Below, piece by piece: positions 31,976 through 40,991 of a stretch of DNA of 54,257 bases. Every line of letters begins with the position of its first letter. The stretch's first letter is position 1. The translations under genes and the position numbers were made by a program. The notes beneath the pieces were generated by a model. The model had not been told where the DNA came from. It searched no databases and saw only the letters and a list, made by a program, of their open reading frames with translations. The stretch covers positions 1 through 54,257 of the forward strand of contig CAMYUL010000001.1 of NCBI GenBank assembly GCA_947302125.1, in the 5' to 3' direction. The stretch is from an uncultured Candidatus Saccharibacteria bacterium (GTDB lineage: Bacteria > Patescibacteriota > Saccharimonadia > Saccharimonadales > Saccharimonadaceae).

Positions 31976-33134
31976 GGACTAGCTCCTTAATTTTTTGTTC
32001 AAAAATTTGCTTGTCGAATGGTTTGGCGGAATTTTTGATATCATTCTTGGAATAATTTGCCGGATCAAAAGCCTTCATGGCAGAAACTAGGGACTTAACA
32101 GTTTGCTCTGAGAATAAGATGCCGTTCTTGCCAGGCTGGACGTAGTCCAAGGCGCCACCTTTGCCATAGGCAATAACTGGTGTGCCCATAGCTAAGGATT
32201 CAATCGGGGCAAGACCAAAAGGTTCCATACTAGGAAATAGATAGGCATCGGCAGAGGCGAGATAATTCTTTAGCTCGTCCTGCGGCATAGCATTATAGAA
32301 ATGGATATTTTTCGCGTCGCCAGCGAGCTTCACTAAGGACTTGTGCTCTGGGCCATCGCCAACAATTGTGAGGTCGTCGCCAGTCTCTAGGCAGGCTTTT
32401 ATGCAGAGGTCTAAGCGTTTCCAGTTGACTTGTCTGGAAGTTGTGATGTAATTGTAGTGATTTTTCGCTTGATTTTCTTGGTGTCTTGTGTCGTGATTTT
32501 GTACAGGTTTTGCACTGGCTGTGGAAAACTTTTGCAAATCTAGTGGTGGGTGGATAATTACTGATTCCCTCTTGTAGTATTTCTTAATCTGATCTTTGGC
32601 ATAGTCAGAAATGGTGATAAACTGATCCGGCTGTTGAGCGGCTGCATAATCTTTCTTTCTGAGGGGCTTAACTAGTAGCTTGAGGCCAAGACGGGCAAAA
32701 GGGTTTAAGATACCAAAACCTGGATTTTTAAGATAGTCATCGTACATAGCCCAATAATACTGCGTCGGCACGTGGCAATAGCAGAGGTGGACGCAACGAT
32801 GTTCGGTTTGTTCGGTTTTATTGCTCGTTGTTCGGTTTTTAGTCCTGACTGATTTTGCCTCGGCGCCAGTGACAGAGATAACTAAGTCGTAGTCTGATAA
32901 ATCCAGGTGCGAGAAATAACTTTGGCGAAGCGGGCTGATAAAGCGTCGCAGACAAGTTGGGAAAATCTGTAACCAACCAGTGCGAACGTCGGCGTCATTA
33001 AACCAATCAATTCCCTTCTTGTTGTATTTCGAGGTGTAGATTGGGGCATCTGGGTACATCTTGTGCAAAGTCAGAAGAACACTCTCGGCGCCACCGATAG
33101 TTGTTAGCCAATCACAAACTAGTGCAACTTTCAT
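31959..33134 (-). CDS. Family 4 glycosyltransferase
   Basis: This 391-residue GT-B enzyme has an N-terminal acceptor domain (MKVALVCDWLTTIGGAESVL, with GGAE at about 14-17). The C-terminal NDP-sugar domain contains YITTSRQVNWKRLDLCIKA, LTIVGDGPEHKSL, AYLFPSMEPFGLAPIESLAM (E-x7-E nucleotide-sugar motif) and GTPVIAYGKGGALDYV. GT4 enzymes are retaining transferases such as mannosyl- or galactosyltransferases. An insertion of polar residues (about 95-115, KNRTTSNKTEQTEHRC) and another (about 208-228) are unusual and low-complexity. The start directly follows the upstream stop codon (TAAATG). It probably adds an early sugar after the initiating transferase upstream. Confidence 0.87.
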   Translation of the reverse strand: MKVALVCDWLTTIGGAESVLLTLHKMYPDAPIYTSKYNKKGIDWFNDADVRTGWLQIFPTCLRRFISPLRQSYFSHLDLSDYDLVISVTGAEAKSVRTKNRTTSNKTEQTEHRCVHLCYCHVPTQYYWAMYDDYLKNPGFGILNPFARLGLKLLVKPLRKKDYAAAQQPDQFITISDYAKDQIKKYYKRESVIIHPPLDLQKFSTASAKPVQNHDTRHQENQAKNHYNYITTSRQVNWKRLDLCIKACLETGDDLTIVGDGPEHKSLVKLAGDAKNIHFYNAMPQDELKNYLASADAYLFPSMEPFGLAPIESLAMGTPVIAYGKGGALDYVQPGKNGILFSEQTVKSLVSAMKAFDPANYSKNDIKNSAKPFDKQIFEQKIKELVHEVLE

Positions 33135-34559
33135 TTATTTTGCGCCCTTCTGAGAAAAGACAGCGCCAATAGTACGGAACATAATACTAATATCTAGCCA
33201 TAGCGACCAGTTTTGGACATAATAAAGGTCTAGAGCGCGGCGCTCATCAAAGGAGATAAAGCGCCTACCGGAAACTTGGGCGAGGCCAGTTAAACCGGAT
33301 TTGACGGAGAGGAGCAATGACCTATCACCATAATCACGAAGCTCGCCTGGGACAAGGGCGCGTGGGCCAACTAGCGCAATATCGCCCTTAATCACATTTA
33401 ACAGTTGCGGTAATTCATCTAGCGAGGTCTTGCGAATAAATTTGCCAATCTTGGTGATGCGAGGATCATTTGATAGAAAGTCCCCGTTCTTTCTGTATGG
33501 TTCAATAAGTTCCGGTTTGCCCATCTTGGCAAAAGCCTGCTCTGGCATCATACCGCAATACTCCTGCTTCATGGAACGGAATTTATAAATCTTGACCTTG
33601 CGATTATAACGAGAGAGGCGATATTCCGAATAAATGGCTGGAGCGTGAATATCAGAAAATTTAATAATCAGCCAAATAATAGCCATTGGGATAGCGGCAA
33701 GAATGAATCCGATGAGGCCGAAAACAATGTCCATGGCACGCTTAGCAATTCTGGCGCCACCCATTAGTGGAGTAATGCGAACAAAGATGGCCGGGGTGCC
33801 ACCGATCAATTCTAGGTCGCCGATGTGTGAAGAGAGTGCAGACTCTGACGGGACGTAATAATACAGGGCATGATATTTAATAGCTTGGCCATAAACATAC
33901 TCAGTTCCCTGCTCGTCAGTTTGGAAAATAACATCCGCCGAAACACGGGCTAAAGCTTCCTTGAGCGAGGAGTATCTCTTTTTCTGGAATTTGTCCGGAA
34001 CTAGGCTCTTATTAGCAACTACGGCGGCCAAAGTGTAGCCGTCTTCTGGAAATTCCATAAAATGATTAAGCAGTCTCGTAGTGTTGACGCTGTTGCCAAT
34101 CACAACAGCCCTCAGCGTGCCACGGTTTTTACGGGCAAAACGAGAGCGCACGTAATGAATAATCCCGCGGAAAATAAGTAGCATAATGAAGCAAAGCAAC
34201 ATTGCATATAGTGCAACGGTGCGGGTTGGCAGAATATTTTTGTCCGTAAAATATTCATAGGAGATCAATGCCATCGTGCCAAGAATCGAAGCGACGAACA
34301 AGCGGAGAATTTCCGAGAAGTGGGAATGGTTAAGAATGACTTTCTTACTATAAAGGCCGATGACGAGTAGCAAGATGATCCAGACTGGGATCAACAGAAT
34401 AATTGCACTTAAAAAGTCTTCTGGGTTGGCCTCAAAATAATACGGACGTTGATCGATATTGATACGGAAAAGATACGCAAATAAAAAGGCCGTGCCAACA
34501 GCTAAGGCATCTCCTAGAGCGAGCACTATGCGAAAGATCAATCCGGGATCTTTTTTCAT
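33135..34559 (-). CDS. Polyprenyl glycosylphosphotransferase (WbaP/WcaJ-like)
   Basis: This 474-residue protein has four N-terminal membrane helices and a CoA-binding-like domain (about 150-255). The catalytic bac_transf domain begins at RAMDIVFGLIGFILAAIP (re-entrant helix). Catalytic motifs include KFRSMKQ, KFIRKTSLDELPQLLNVIKG, ALVGPRALVPGEL and SVKSGLTGLAQVSGRR. The enzyme transfers a phosphosugar from a UDP-sugar to undecaprenyl phosphate, the first committed step of glycopolymer synthesis. The Asp-Glu pair (LDEL) is the catalytic dyad of the family. The sugar (Glc, Gal or GlcNAc) is not decided by sequence. It heads its operon, with a leaderless promoter divergent from galE. Confidence 0.92.
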   Translation of the reverse strand: MKKDPGLIFRIVLALGDALAVGTAFLFAYLFRINIDQRPYYFEANPEDFLSAIILLIPVWIILLLVIGLYSKKVILNHSHFSEILRLFVASILGTMALISYEYFTDKNILPTRTVALYAMLLCFIMLLIFRGIIHYVRSRFARKNRGTLRAVVIGNSVNTTRLLNHFMEFPEDGYTLAAVVANKSLVPDKFQKKRYSSLKEALARVSADVIFQTDEQGTEYVYGQAIKYHALYYYVPSESALSSHIGDLELIGGTPAIFVRITPLMGGARIAKRAMDIVFGLIGFILAAIPMAIIWLIIKFSDIHAPAIYSEYRLSRYNRKVKIYKFRSMKQEYCGMMPEQAFAKMGKPELIEPYRKNGDFLSNDPRITKIGKFIRKTSLDELPQLLNVIKGDIALVGPRALVPGELRDYGDRSLLLSVKSGLTGLAQVSGRRFISFDERRALDLYYVQNWSLWLDISIMFRTIGAVFSQKGAK

Positions 34560-34565
34560 AGATTT

Positions 34566-34589
34566 ATTATACCATATTTATAGTATAAT
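34566..34589. promoter_or_regulatory. Divergent -10 boxes: phosphosugar transferase / galE
   Basis: The minus-strand TATAAT (34571-34566) lies 6 nt before ATG 34559. The plus-strand TATAAT (34584-34589) precedes galE with a leader carrying AGGAG (34603-34607). Only 12 bp separate the two boxes. Confidence 0.6.
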
Positions 34590-34613
34590 ATATAGTATAG
34601 ACAGGAGTAGAAT

Positions 34614-35615
34614 ATGAATATTTTAGTTACTGGCGGCACTGGTTATATTGGCTCACATACAGTTGTTGAATTAATTAATGCCGGCCACAATGTAGAGATT
34701 TTAGATAATCTTTTTAATAGCAAAATTGAGGTTCTAGATATTATTGAAGAACTAACTGGCGTAAAGCCAAAGTTTCACCAGGTTGATTTACTTGACCGAC
34801 CTGCTATGGAAAAGGTTTTCGAGGGGAGCAATTTTGATGCAGTGATTCATTTCGCAGGGCTCAAGGCCGTTGGCGAGAGTGTTGAGCAACCGCTTAAATA
34901 TTATGACAATAACGTTGCTGGGACAGTCAACCTTCTTAACGCCATGCAGAATCATGGTGTTAAGAAAATCGTCTTTTCTTCTTCTGCCACAGTTTATGGT
35001 GACCCTGGCGTAGTTTCTTATACAGAAGACCTGCCTACTGGGCAGAATATCCCTAGCCCATACGGAAAAACTAAGTATATGATTGAAGAAATCCTAAAGG
35101 ATGTGGCTTTTGCTGATCCAGAATTCTCGGTCACACTGCTTCGTTACTTTAATCCAGTTGGTGCGCATCGTTCCGGCAAGCTTGGCGAGAATCCTAATGG
35201 CCGCCCAAACAACTTGATGCCAATTGTCATGAAAGTTGCCACTGGCGAAATTGAAAAGCTATCTATATACGGTAACGACTATGACACTAAGGATGGAACT
35301 TGTATCAGAGACTACATCCACGTAGTTGATCTTGCCAAAGGTCACTTGGCTGCTATTGATCATATCAAAAACGGCGTATCAATTTATAATTTGGGCTCCG
35401 GAAAAGGAACTAGTGTCCTAGAAATGGTTGCAGCTTTTGAGAAAGCTAGCGGTAGACCGCTACCATACGTTTTTGCTGAGCGCCGTGCTGGCGATCTTCC
35501 GGAATTCTTTGCCAATCCTAAAAAGGCGGCGGATGAATTGGGCTGGAAAACCGAGCTCACGATTGACGACGCTATGGCCGATACGTTACGCTACTTAGAC
35601 GGTTTGTCTGCGTGA
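34614..35615 (+). CDS. galE: UDP-glucose 4-epimerase
   Basis: GalE interconverts UDP-glucose and UDP-galactose with bound NAD. The 333-residue SDR enzyme has the NAD loop VTGGTGYIGSHTVVEL at the N-terminus. It has FAGLKAVGESVEQPLKYY, the catalytic Ser in FSSSATVYG and YxxxK as SPYGKTKYMIEE. Substrate motifs LRYFNPVGAH, GTCIRDYIHVVDLA and RRAGDLPEFFANP follow. It supplies UDP-galactopyranose for the mutase at 39845-40972 and thus UDP-galactofuranose. It is one of the few genes here with a clear Shine-Dalgarno leader. The 3' end overlaps the convergent GT2 gene by 25 nt. Confidence 0.96.
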   Translation: MNILVTGGTGYIGSHTVVELINAGHNVEILDNLFNSKIEVLDIIEELTGVKPKFHQVDLLDRPAMEKVFEGSNFDAVIHFAGLKAVGESVEQPLKYYDNNVAGTVNLLNAMQNHGVKKIVFSSSATVYGDPGVVSYTEDLPTGQNIPSPYGKTKYMIEEILKDVAFADPEFSVTLLRYFNPVGAHRSGKLGENPNGRPNNLMPIVMKVATGEIEKLSIYGNDYDTKDGTCIRDYIHVVDLAKGHLAAIDHIKNGVSIYNLGSGKGTSVLEMVAAFEKASGRPLPYVFAERRAGDLPEFFANPKKAADELGWKTELTIDDAMADTLRYLDGLSA

Positions 35616-36601
35616 AATTGTCCGCGCAACACTAGGTAAATATTCCAAGACAACTTAAACATCCATTTCCCGACCAGTAGGCTATACATGGCGATTTTAT
35701 CACGAGTACTGGCCACAGGATTTTTAGTAACAAAGGTTTTATTTTCTTTTAACCATTTAATAATTTCCGCTTCTTGCCCTTTCTGCGTAGGTGTCAATTC
35801 TTTGGCATTTAGCATTTGTCTAAGTACCGAGAAACGCCCGTGTGCTTTGCGCAAATTCGTCGTGTTGATGAGGTATGGGAAACTATTTGAAAGCTCATCG
35901 CACATTGCGTCAGTTAGGTTGATGATGTCGAATTTCTTATCGGAAAACTCTGCTGCAGAAATTGACCCAGAACGTTTGCGATAATTATATTTTGCCTCCG
36001 ATCCATAAGCTACACGTGGACATTTTTGGATTAATTTGTAGGTGGTACCCAAGTCCTCGTGCACTGCGCCTTCTGGGAAAGTTACGCCTTCGAATAGATC
36101 ACGACGATACAACTTCGCATATGCAGACACATTGAATCCCTCTTCGCGAAGCATCCGACCAAGCGCTTCTTCCGTGCTCATAATTTTTTCATCGTAAATC
36201 GCGCCATAATCAATTTCTTTTTTCTTCTCGGTAATTTCTTTGATTGCGCAAATCGACATTTTGGATTGATATTTTGCGCACAAACTATATAGATACTGTG
36301 CGTAGTCTGGTGCTAGAAAATCATCCGAGTCCAGAAAGGCGATGTATGCTCCGGTACTTTCGGCTATCCCCCTATTTCTAGCTGCCGACAAGCCGGCATT
36401 GTTTTGATGGATAACTTTTGCGCGACCATCTTTCTTGGCAAACTCGTCGCACACTACGCCACTTCCGTCAGTAGAGCCATCGTCAATAATTACAAATTCC
36501 AATTTAGGATAAGTTTGAGCCATGAGAGAGTTAAAACAATCTCCTAGGTATTCGTGTACGTTGTAGACTGGGACGATTATAGAGATTAGTGGCGTTTCCA
36601 T
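35591..36601 (-). CDS. Family 2 glycosyltransferase
   Basis: This 336-residue inverting GT-A enzyme opens with SIIVPVYNVHEYLGDCFNSL. It continues with FVIIDDGSTDGSGVVCDEFA, NAGLSAARNRGIAEST and YIAFLDSDDFLAPDY, where DSDD is the metal-binding DxD. The acceptor-side block AVHEDLGTTYKL contains the likely catalytic Glu/Asp pair (HEDLG). The C-terminal 100 residues form a helical extension with an aromatic amphipathic end (WMFKLSWNIYLVLRG) suited to membrane contact. The start overlaps the upstream GT-C gene by 16 nt, so the two are cotranscribed. The sugar is unknown. Confidence 0.88.
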   Translation of the reverse strand: METPLISIIVPVYNVHEYLGDCFNSLMAQTYPKLEFVIIDDGSTDGSGVVCDEFAKKDGRAKVIHQNNAGLSAARNRGIAESTGAYIAFLDSDDFLAPDYAQYLYSLCAKYQSKMSICAIKEITEKKKEIDYGAIYDEKIMSTEEALGRMLREEGFNVSAYAKLYRRDLFEGVTFPEGAVHEDLGTTYKLIQKCPRVAYGSEAKYNYRKRSGSISAAEFSDKKFDIINLTDAMCDELSNSFPYLINTTNLRKAHGRFSVLRQMLNAKELTPTQKGQEAEIIKWLKENKTFVTKNPVASTRDKIAMYSLLVGKWMFKLSWNIYLVLRGQFHADKPSK

Positions 36602-38214
36602 AGTTTCTTCTCCAACCTTGTCGAGATTTGGGTTGTTAGATATGCTATGCCGACGCCAGCATAAGGTATCATGAACAAGTAGAACGACATCATGTACTGA
36701 GTCTTATTTTCCCAGAGGAGATAAAGTAGTGCTCCGCCCAAAATACAAATTAGTGGGCTTAGTTGCTGTATCTTAATTTTCTTTCTCATTGTAATTAGAC
36801 AGGTCAGAGCGCCGCAAGCAAGCACAGTTTGCATCGTGTCCATAATGAAGATCAAAACTGCATTTGCTTTGCCATAATAGAATGACCTGCCTAAAGCAGT
36901 GTAATCTCTTGCGCACATTGGGTATCCTTCTTCCCCGGCGCCAGTGCACCAGTTGCTTGCCAAAAAGCTTTCAAATGTAGGTTCAGTCCATTCGATGATG
37001 GCTTTCTTGCCGAGATATTCTACGGCCAAACCTGGGTCAGCCACATAATGGTCTAATCGCTTCTTGAGATATTCTTTACTAGTCTTTGAGATGTTTTCTG
37101 GGGAATATTCTGCGTCCGGATGAATCCAAATAAATGCGTCAAAGTAGCCAGCAGACTCAGTGTCATTTCTTATCGAATCGTCGCCGCTAATGTCTGCATA
37201 ATATTCCTTGCTGCCACCAAGCCCCATTGTGATCCAGGCGATTGTTGGTACGCCATTTTGTAAGTTGACGTTATATTTTGCAGAAATAATGGCATTTAGT
37301 GGGGCGATACATACTTTGGATAATACTACCACGAGAATAGCGGCGAGCAGCGGGGCTAATTTTTTCTTCTGTTGTAATCCCCAAACCACCCATACTACTG
37401 CCAATGCGAGCGCAATAATAATCATGGTGGATTTGAAGAATGCCGAGACTACAGCACATAATATGGATAGTATCAGATATTTAATAAATTTTCTGCGGTC
37501 TTCGACGCTGTCTATGGCGCGTTTCTGTAGATACCACGCCGCAATTGCAAACGGCATACATATTGTGTTGCCATAAATAAATGTGCAGTACAGCACCATT
37601 GGGAAGAATAATATACAAAGCACTGCCGAGATGAGAGTTGCTTTTTTATTCTTGAACAATACATCAGTAAGCTTAACAATAAAGTACAGCGAAGCCGCGC
37701 ATGATAGACAGTTGAGTAGTTGGAAAAAGATTAGAAAATTCTTGCCAGCAAGATACATGCAGAATAAAACTAGCAGAACAACTGGTGTCTGAAATGGAAA
37801 ACGTTCCATATAGGATCCAGCCCCTGTGCTCCATTTTTCTAAAGCAACTGCGGATGGATGTTCGGAAACAATGCCAGCCGCATTAATCACATCTAATGAA
37901 TCCCACATCGGAAAGACACCGGCGATGAAAACCCATAAGATTGAAGCGATTAAGCTGACGAAGAATACAATGTATGCGAGCTTCTTGACGTTAATTTTTT
38001 CTAGCCTCTTCATCAGCGGCTTGATCATTAATATCACAAAGAAACTGATTAGACCAATAATAATATATGGTGCAAATTTGATAGGCATAGTACTGCGACC
38101 ATAGTCAGAAATATACGTCGTAAAGACGAACGTAATAATAGTCAGGATTGCCAAAAAAATTATGCCCACATATAAAATTGCTTTGGAAAAAAATCTACTC
38201 AACTTCTTATCCAT
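36586..38214 (-). CDS. GT-C-type membrane glycosyltransferase (ArnT/PMT-like)
   Basis: This 542-residue polytopic protein has about 12 helices. The first exterior loop contains FPMWDSLDVINAAGI (acidic WD...D motif, about 102-116), and the next has SYMERFPFQTPVVLL. Dolichyl/polyprenyl-phosphate-sugar-dependent GT-C enzymes place their metal/catalytic Asp in this loop. A later exterior domain (about 330-440) holds several Cys (NWCTGAGEEGYPMCARDY). It probably adds a sugar to the exported glycan or a protein outside the membrane. It lies first in an operon with the GT2 at 35591 and is divergent from the ABC exporter through a perfect palindromic promoter. Confidence 0.75.
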   Translation of the reverse strand: MDKKLSRFFSKAILYVGIIFLAILTIITFVFTTYISDYGRSTMPIKFAPYIIIGLISFFVILMIKPLMKRLEKINVKKLAYIVFFVSLIASILWVFIAGVFPMWDSLDVINAAGIVSEHPSAVALEKWSTGAGSYMERFPFQTPVVLLVLFCMYLAGKNFLIFFQLLNCLSCAASLYFIVKLTDVLFKNKKATLISAVLCILFFPMVLYCTFIYGNTICMPFAIAAWYLQKRAIDSVEDRRKFIKYLILSILCAVVSAFFKSTMIIIALALAVVWVVWGLQQKKKLAPLLAAILVVVLSKVCIAPLNAIISAKYNVNLQNGVPTIAWITMGLGGSKEYYADISGDDSIRNDTESAGYFDAFIWIHPDAEYSPENISKTSKEYLKKRLDHYVADPGLAVEYLGKKAIIEWTEPTFESFLASNWCTGAGEEGYPMCARDYTALGRSFYYGKANAVLIFIMDTMQTVLACGALTCLITMRKKIKIQQLSPLICILGGALLYLLWENKTQYMMSFYLFMIPYAGVGIAYLTTQISTRLEKKLWKRH

Positions 38215-38253
38215 ATTAATATTATACTATATCTGTGGTATAATATTAATATG
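38212..38253. promoter_or_regulatory. Perfect palindromic divergent promoter (GT-C / ABC exporter)
   Basis: The 16-bp arms 38212-38227 and 38238-38253 are exact reverse complements around a 10-nt centre. Each arm contains a start codon and a TATAAT exactly 6 nt from it (minus strand 38226-38221; plus strand 38239-38244). Two mirror-image leaderless promoters therefore face away from each other. Confidence 0.8.
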
Positions 38254-39054
38254 GGAATTTTCCTTTCAAAAAAGAATCATGTCTTACTGAGCGAACTAGT
38301 AAAAACGGATTTTAAATTACGCTATCAAGGCTCGGTGCTCGGCTACTTGTGGGCACTGATTAAACCTTTGATGATGTTTGCTATTTTATATGTAGTGTTC
38401 TGTAAAATTTTGCGTTGGGGTGGAGATATCCCACATTACCCTGTCTATTTGTTAGTTGGTACAGTTTTCTGGAATTTTTTCACAGAATGTACTGGCCAAG
38501 GCATTCATGCTATTGAGGTCCGCGGGGATTTAATTCGTAAAATTAGTTTTCCAAAATATATCGTCGTAGTGTCGGCCACGTCAACTGCTGTTATCAATGT
38601 ATTGATTAATATTTGTGTAGTGATTATCTTCGCCTTGATTAATGGCGTAACGCCAACATGGTCATGGCTGTTGGTCCTACCATCGTTGATCGAATTATAT
38701 ATCTTGGCACTGGGCATTTCCCTGCTGCTTGGCTCTATCAACGTGAAGTATCGCGACATTGGTTCAATTTGGGAAGTTATCACACAGGCATTATTTTATG
38801 CAGTACCAATTATCTACCCAGTTAAAATGATTACTACAGCTTCTCCGCTGGCTGCAAAAATTCTTTTAATTAATCCTATTGCTCAGGTAATTCAGGATGT
38901 GCGCCACAACTTAATCACCACTGCGGCAGAAACAACTTGGGAAGTGTCTGGGATGGTTTGGGGATTTGTGGCAATCGCTATCGTAATCGTGATCTTCGGA
39001 ATTTCAGTTTTGTACTTCCGAAAGAAAGCTAAATATTTTGCGGAGGAAGTATAA
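38251..39054 (+). CDS. wzm: ABC-2 type polysaccharide export permease (Wzm-like)
   Basis: This 267-residue permease has six membrane helices. It has the signature of polysaccharide exporters: an N-terminal amphipathic start (VLLSELVKTDFKLRYQGSVL), GYLWALIKPLMMFAILYVVF, and late ISLLLGSINVKYRDIGSIWE and INPIAQVIQDVRHNLI. Wzm pairs with Wzt to export undecaprenyl-linked glycans across the membrane. The stop and next start overlap (TAATG), as usual in wzm-wzt pairs. The start is leaderless. In mycobacteria an equivalent pair exports the galactan precursor, which fits the glf and GlfT2-like genes nearby. Confidence 0.92.
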   Translation: MGIFLSKKNHVLLSELVKTDFKLRYQGSVLGYLWALIKPLMMFAILYVVFCKILRWGGDIPHYPVYLLVGTVFWNFFTECTGQGIHAIEVRGDLIRKISFPKYIVVVSATSTAVINVLINICVVIIFALINGVTPTWSWLLVLPSLIELYILALGISLLLGSINVKYRDIGSIWEVITQALFYAVPIIYPVKMITTASPLAAKILLINPIAQVIQDVRHNLITTAAETTWEVSGMVWGFVAIAIVIVIFGISVLYFRKKAKYFAEEV

Positions 39055-39848
39055 TGAAGTGGAGCGATAGATATCTAAAGAAAATGAAAAAGCAAGCTGC
39101 AATTGAGGCCGCAAATACTAACGTTGCGATTAAAGTAGATGGGCTATACAAGAGTTTTAAGCTACCTACTGAAAGAGCTTGGGGATTGAAACAGGCCTTC
39201 TTTAATCGGCTAAAAGGGATTAAGGGCTTCCGTAAACAAGAGGTCTTGCGCGGGATTTCTTTCGAGGTAAAACGCGGAGAGTTTCTAGGGATTGTCGGCC
39301 GTAATGGTAGCGGCAAATCAACTCTGCTTAAGTTGCTTGCTGAAATTTACGTACCAGACAAAGGCTCTGTTTCTGTAAATGGGACGCTGGTGCCATTTAT
39401 CGAATTAGGCGTTGGATTTAATCCAGAGTTAACCGGCCGTGAAAACATTTACCTTAACGGTGCGCTACTTGGTTTTTCTAATTCCGAAATGGATAAAATG
39501 TATGACGAGATTGTACGTTTTGCCGAACTAGAAGATTTCATGGACCAAAAGCTTAAAAATTATTCATCCGGCATGCAGGTGCGCTTAGCATTCTCTATTG
39601 CAATTCGTGCACGCGGAGACATCTTGATCCTAGACGAGGTGCTCGCAGTTGGCGATGCAGCATTCCAGGAAAAATGTAACGATTACTTCAAGAGCTTACA
39701 TGGTAACCAAACTGTAATTCTCGTTACGCACGACATGGCCAATGTGGAGAGATTCTGTGATAGGGCGATCTTAATTGATGATGGCAAAATAACCTGCGAA
39801 GGAAAACCTTCGAAGGTTACTAAAGCCTACATGAAACTTTGGAATTAA
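39054..39848 (+). CDS. wzt: ABC polysaccharide export ATPase (Wzt-like, no C-terminal binding domain)
   Basis: This 264-residue ATPase energises Wzm. Motifs are Walker A GRNGSGKSTLL, a glycan-exporter gate region VPFIELGVGFNPELTGREN, the ABC signature YSSGMQVRLAFS, Walker B ILILDEVLAVGD and the H-loop LVTHDM. About 35 residues precede the nucleotide-binding domain. There is no C-terminal carbohydrate-binding domain after the ATPase, so export should not need recognition of a modified chain end, as in galactan and some teichoic-acid exporters. The gene overlaps wzm by 1 nt at its start and the convergent glf gene by 4 nt at its end. Confidence 0.93.
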   Translation: MKWSDRYLKKMKKQAAIEAANTNVAIKVDGLYKSFKLPTERAWGLKQAFFNRLKGIKGFRKQEVLRGISFEVKRGEFLGIVGRNGSGKSTLLKLLAEIYVPDKGSVSVNGTLVPFIELGVGFNPELTGRENIYLNGALLGFSNSEMDKMYDEIVRFAELEDFMDQKLKNYSSGMQVRLAFSIAIRARGDILILDEVLAVGDAAFQEKCNDYFKSLHGNQTVILVTHDMANVERFCDRAILIDDGKITCEGKPSKVTKAYMKLWN

Positions 39849-40972
39849 TTTAAAGTTTTACTGAGTTCTAGCGCGTTTTTGATGGCAAGGTCCATATCCC
39901 AATAACGGAAGGCGCCAAGACGACCACCAAGAATGAGATTTGGATATTTTTCTTTGGCCAGCTCAACATACTGCTGATAAAGTTTTTCTGACTCTTCGTT
40001 GTTGACTGGGTAGTATGCTTCCCCACCACGCTCGTAGTCTGCTGGATACTCGTGACAGATAATAGAAGTCTCATTTTCTACAACTTCTGGCTGGTGGATT
40101 TGGTAATACTTGTAATCATGAGAACGAGTGTATGGAACATCTTTGTCGGCTTCGTTAATAACGGCCTGACCAAGAGAATCAGTGGTTCTCTCTTCTTCGA
40201 ACTTGAGACTGCGATACGGCAAAGTGCCAAGCTCATAATCTAGCAGCTCATCGATCTGGCCACAGTAGATAATCTTAGTAGTAGCCGGAACTTCGCTCTC
40301 GATGTCCTTGAAGTTAGTGCTAAGTTTGACATCAATATTGTCACTGGCTAAAAGGTTTTCGACAATCTTGGTGTAACCTTCTTTTGGAATGCCTTGGTGC
40401 TTGGCGGTAATAAAGTACCTATTATTGTGTGAGAAACGGACTGGGATACGGGAAAGAATATCAGCGGACAAGTTCTTAGCACTAGTATTCCATTGCTTTT
40501 CTGTATAATTCTTTAGGAATGCGGTATAGAGCTTTTCGCCAACAAGGGAAAGACCTTTTTCTTCGAAGTTCTGTGGGTTCTTAATGCCGGTCTTCTCGGC
40601 TTCAGATTTGACAAACTCTTCGGCTTCTTCGGCGTCCATGTCGGTGCCGTATAGCAAATTGATTGTGTCAAGATTAATTGGCATTGGATAAAGCTTGCCA
40701 TCATGACGAGTGTCTACGGTATGGATGTAATCATTAAATTCACCAAACTTAGTGATGTAATCCCAAACATCATCATGCTCAGTATGGAAAATATGCGAAC
40801 CATACTTGTGAATTTCAATACCGGTCTCTTCGTCGGTATAGCTGTAAATATTACCGGCGAGATGATCGCGCTTGTCAATGACTAAAACTTTTTTATTGTT
40901 TCTTGCTAAATTTTCTGCCACCACTGCGCCAAAGATGCCGGCGCCAACAATTAAATAATCATATTTTTCCAT
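39845..40972 (-). CDS. glf: UDP-galactopyranose mutase
   Basis: Glf converts UDP-galactopyranose to UDP-galactofuranose using reduced FAD, supplying Galf donors. The 375-residue protein shows the FAD motif DYLIVGAGIFGAVVAENLA and the family blocks DHLAGNIYSYTDEETG, HKYGSHIFHT, YTEKQWNTSAKNLSADIL, IPVRFSHNNRYF and GRLGAFRYWDMDLAI. Conserved Arg residues for the diphosphate are present (RIPVRF, GRLGAFRY). Galactofuranose does not occur in animals and is a mark of bacterial surface polymers such as actinobacterial galactan. The gene is monocistronic with a leaderless promoter and lies between the exporter and the galactofuranosyltransferase. Confidence 0.96.
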   Translation of the reverse strand: MEKYDYLIVGAGIFGAVVAENLARNNKKVLVIDKRDHLAGNIYSYTDEETGIEIHKYGSHIFHTEHDDVWDYITKFGEFNDYIHTVDTRHDGKLYPMPINLDTINLLYGTDMDAEEAEEFVKSEAEKTGIKNPQNFEEKGLSLVGEKLYTAFLKNYTEKQWNTSAKNLSADILSRIPVRFSHNNRYFITAKHQGIPKEGYTKIVENLLASDNIDVKLSTNFKDIESEVPATTKIIYCGQIDELLDYELGTLPYRSLKFEEERTTDSLGQAVINEADKDVPYTRSHDYKYYQIHQPEVVENETSIICHEYPADYERGGEAYYPVNNEESEKLYQQYVELAKEKYPNLILGGRLGAFRYWDMDLAIKNALELSKTLN

Positions 40973-40978
40973 AGGTCA

Positions 40979-40984
40979 ATTATA
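40979..40984 (-). promoter_or_regulatory. -10 box TATAAT, 6 nt before the glf ATG
   Basis: TATAAT on the minus strand (40984-40979) with six bases to ATG 40972. The GT2 gene at 40992 ends only a few bases upstream, so the promoter abuts its stop codon. Confidence 0.6.
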
Positions 40985-40991
40985 CCATAGA

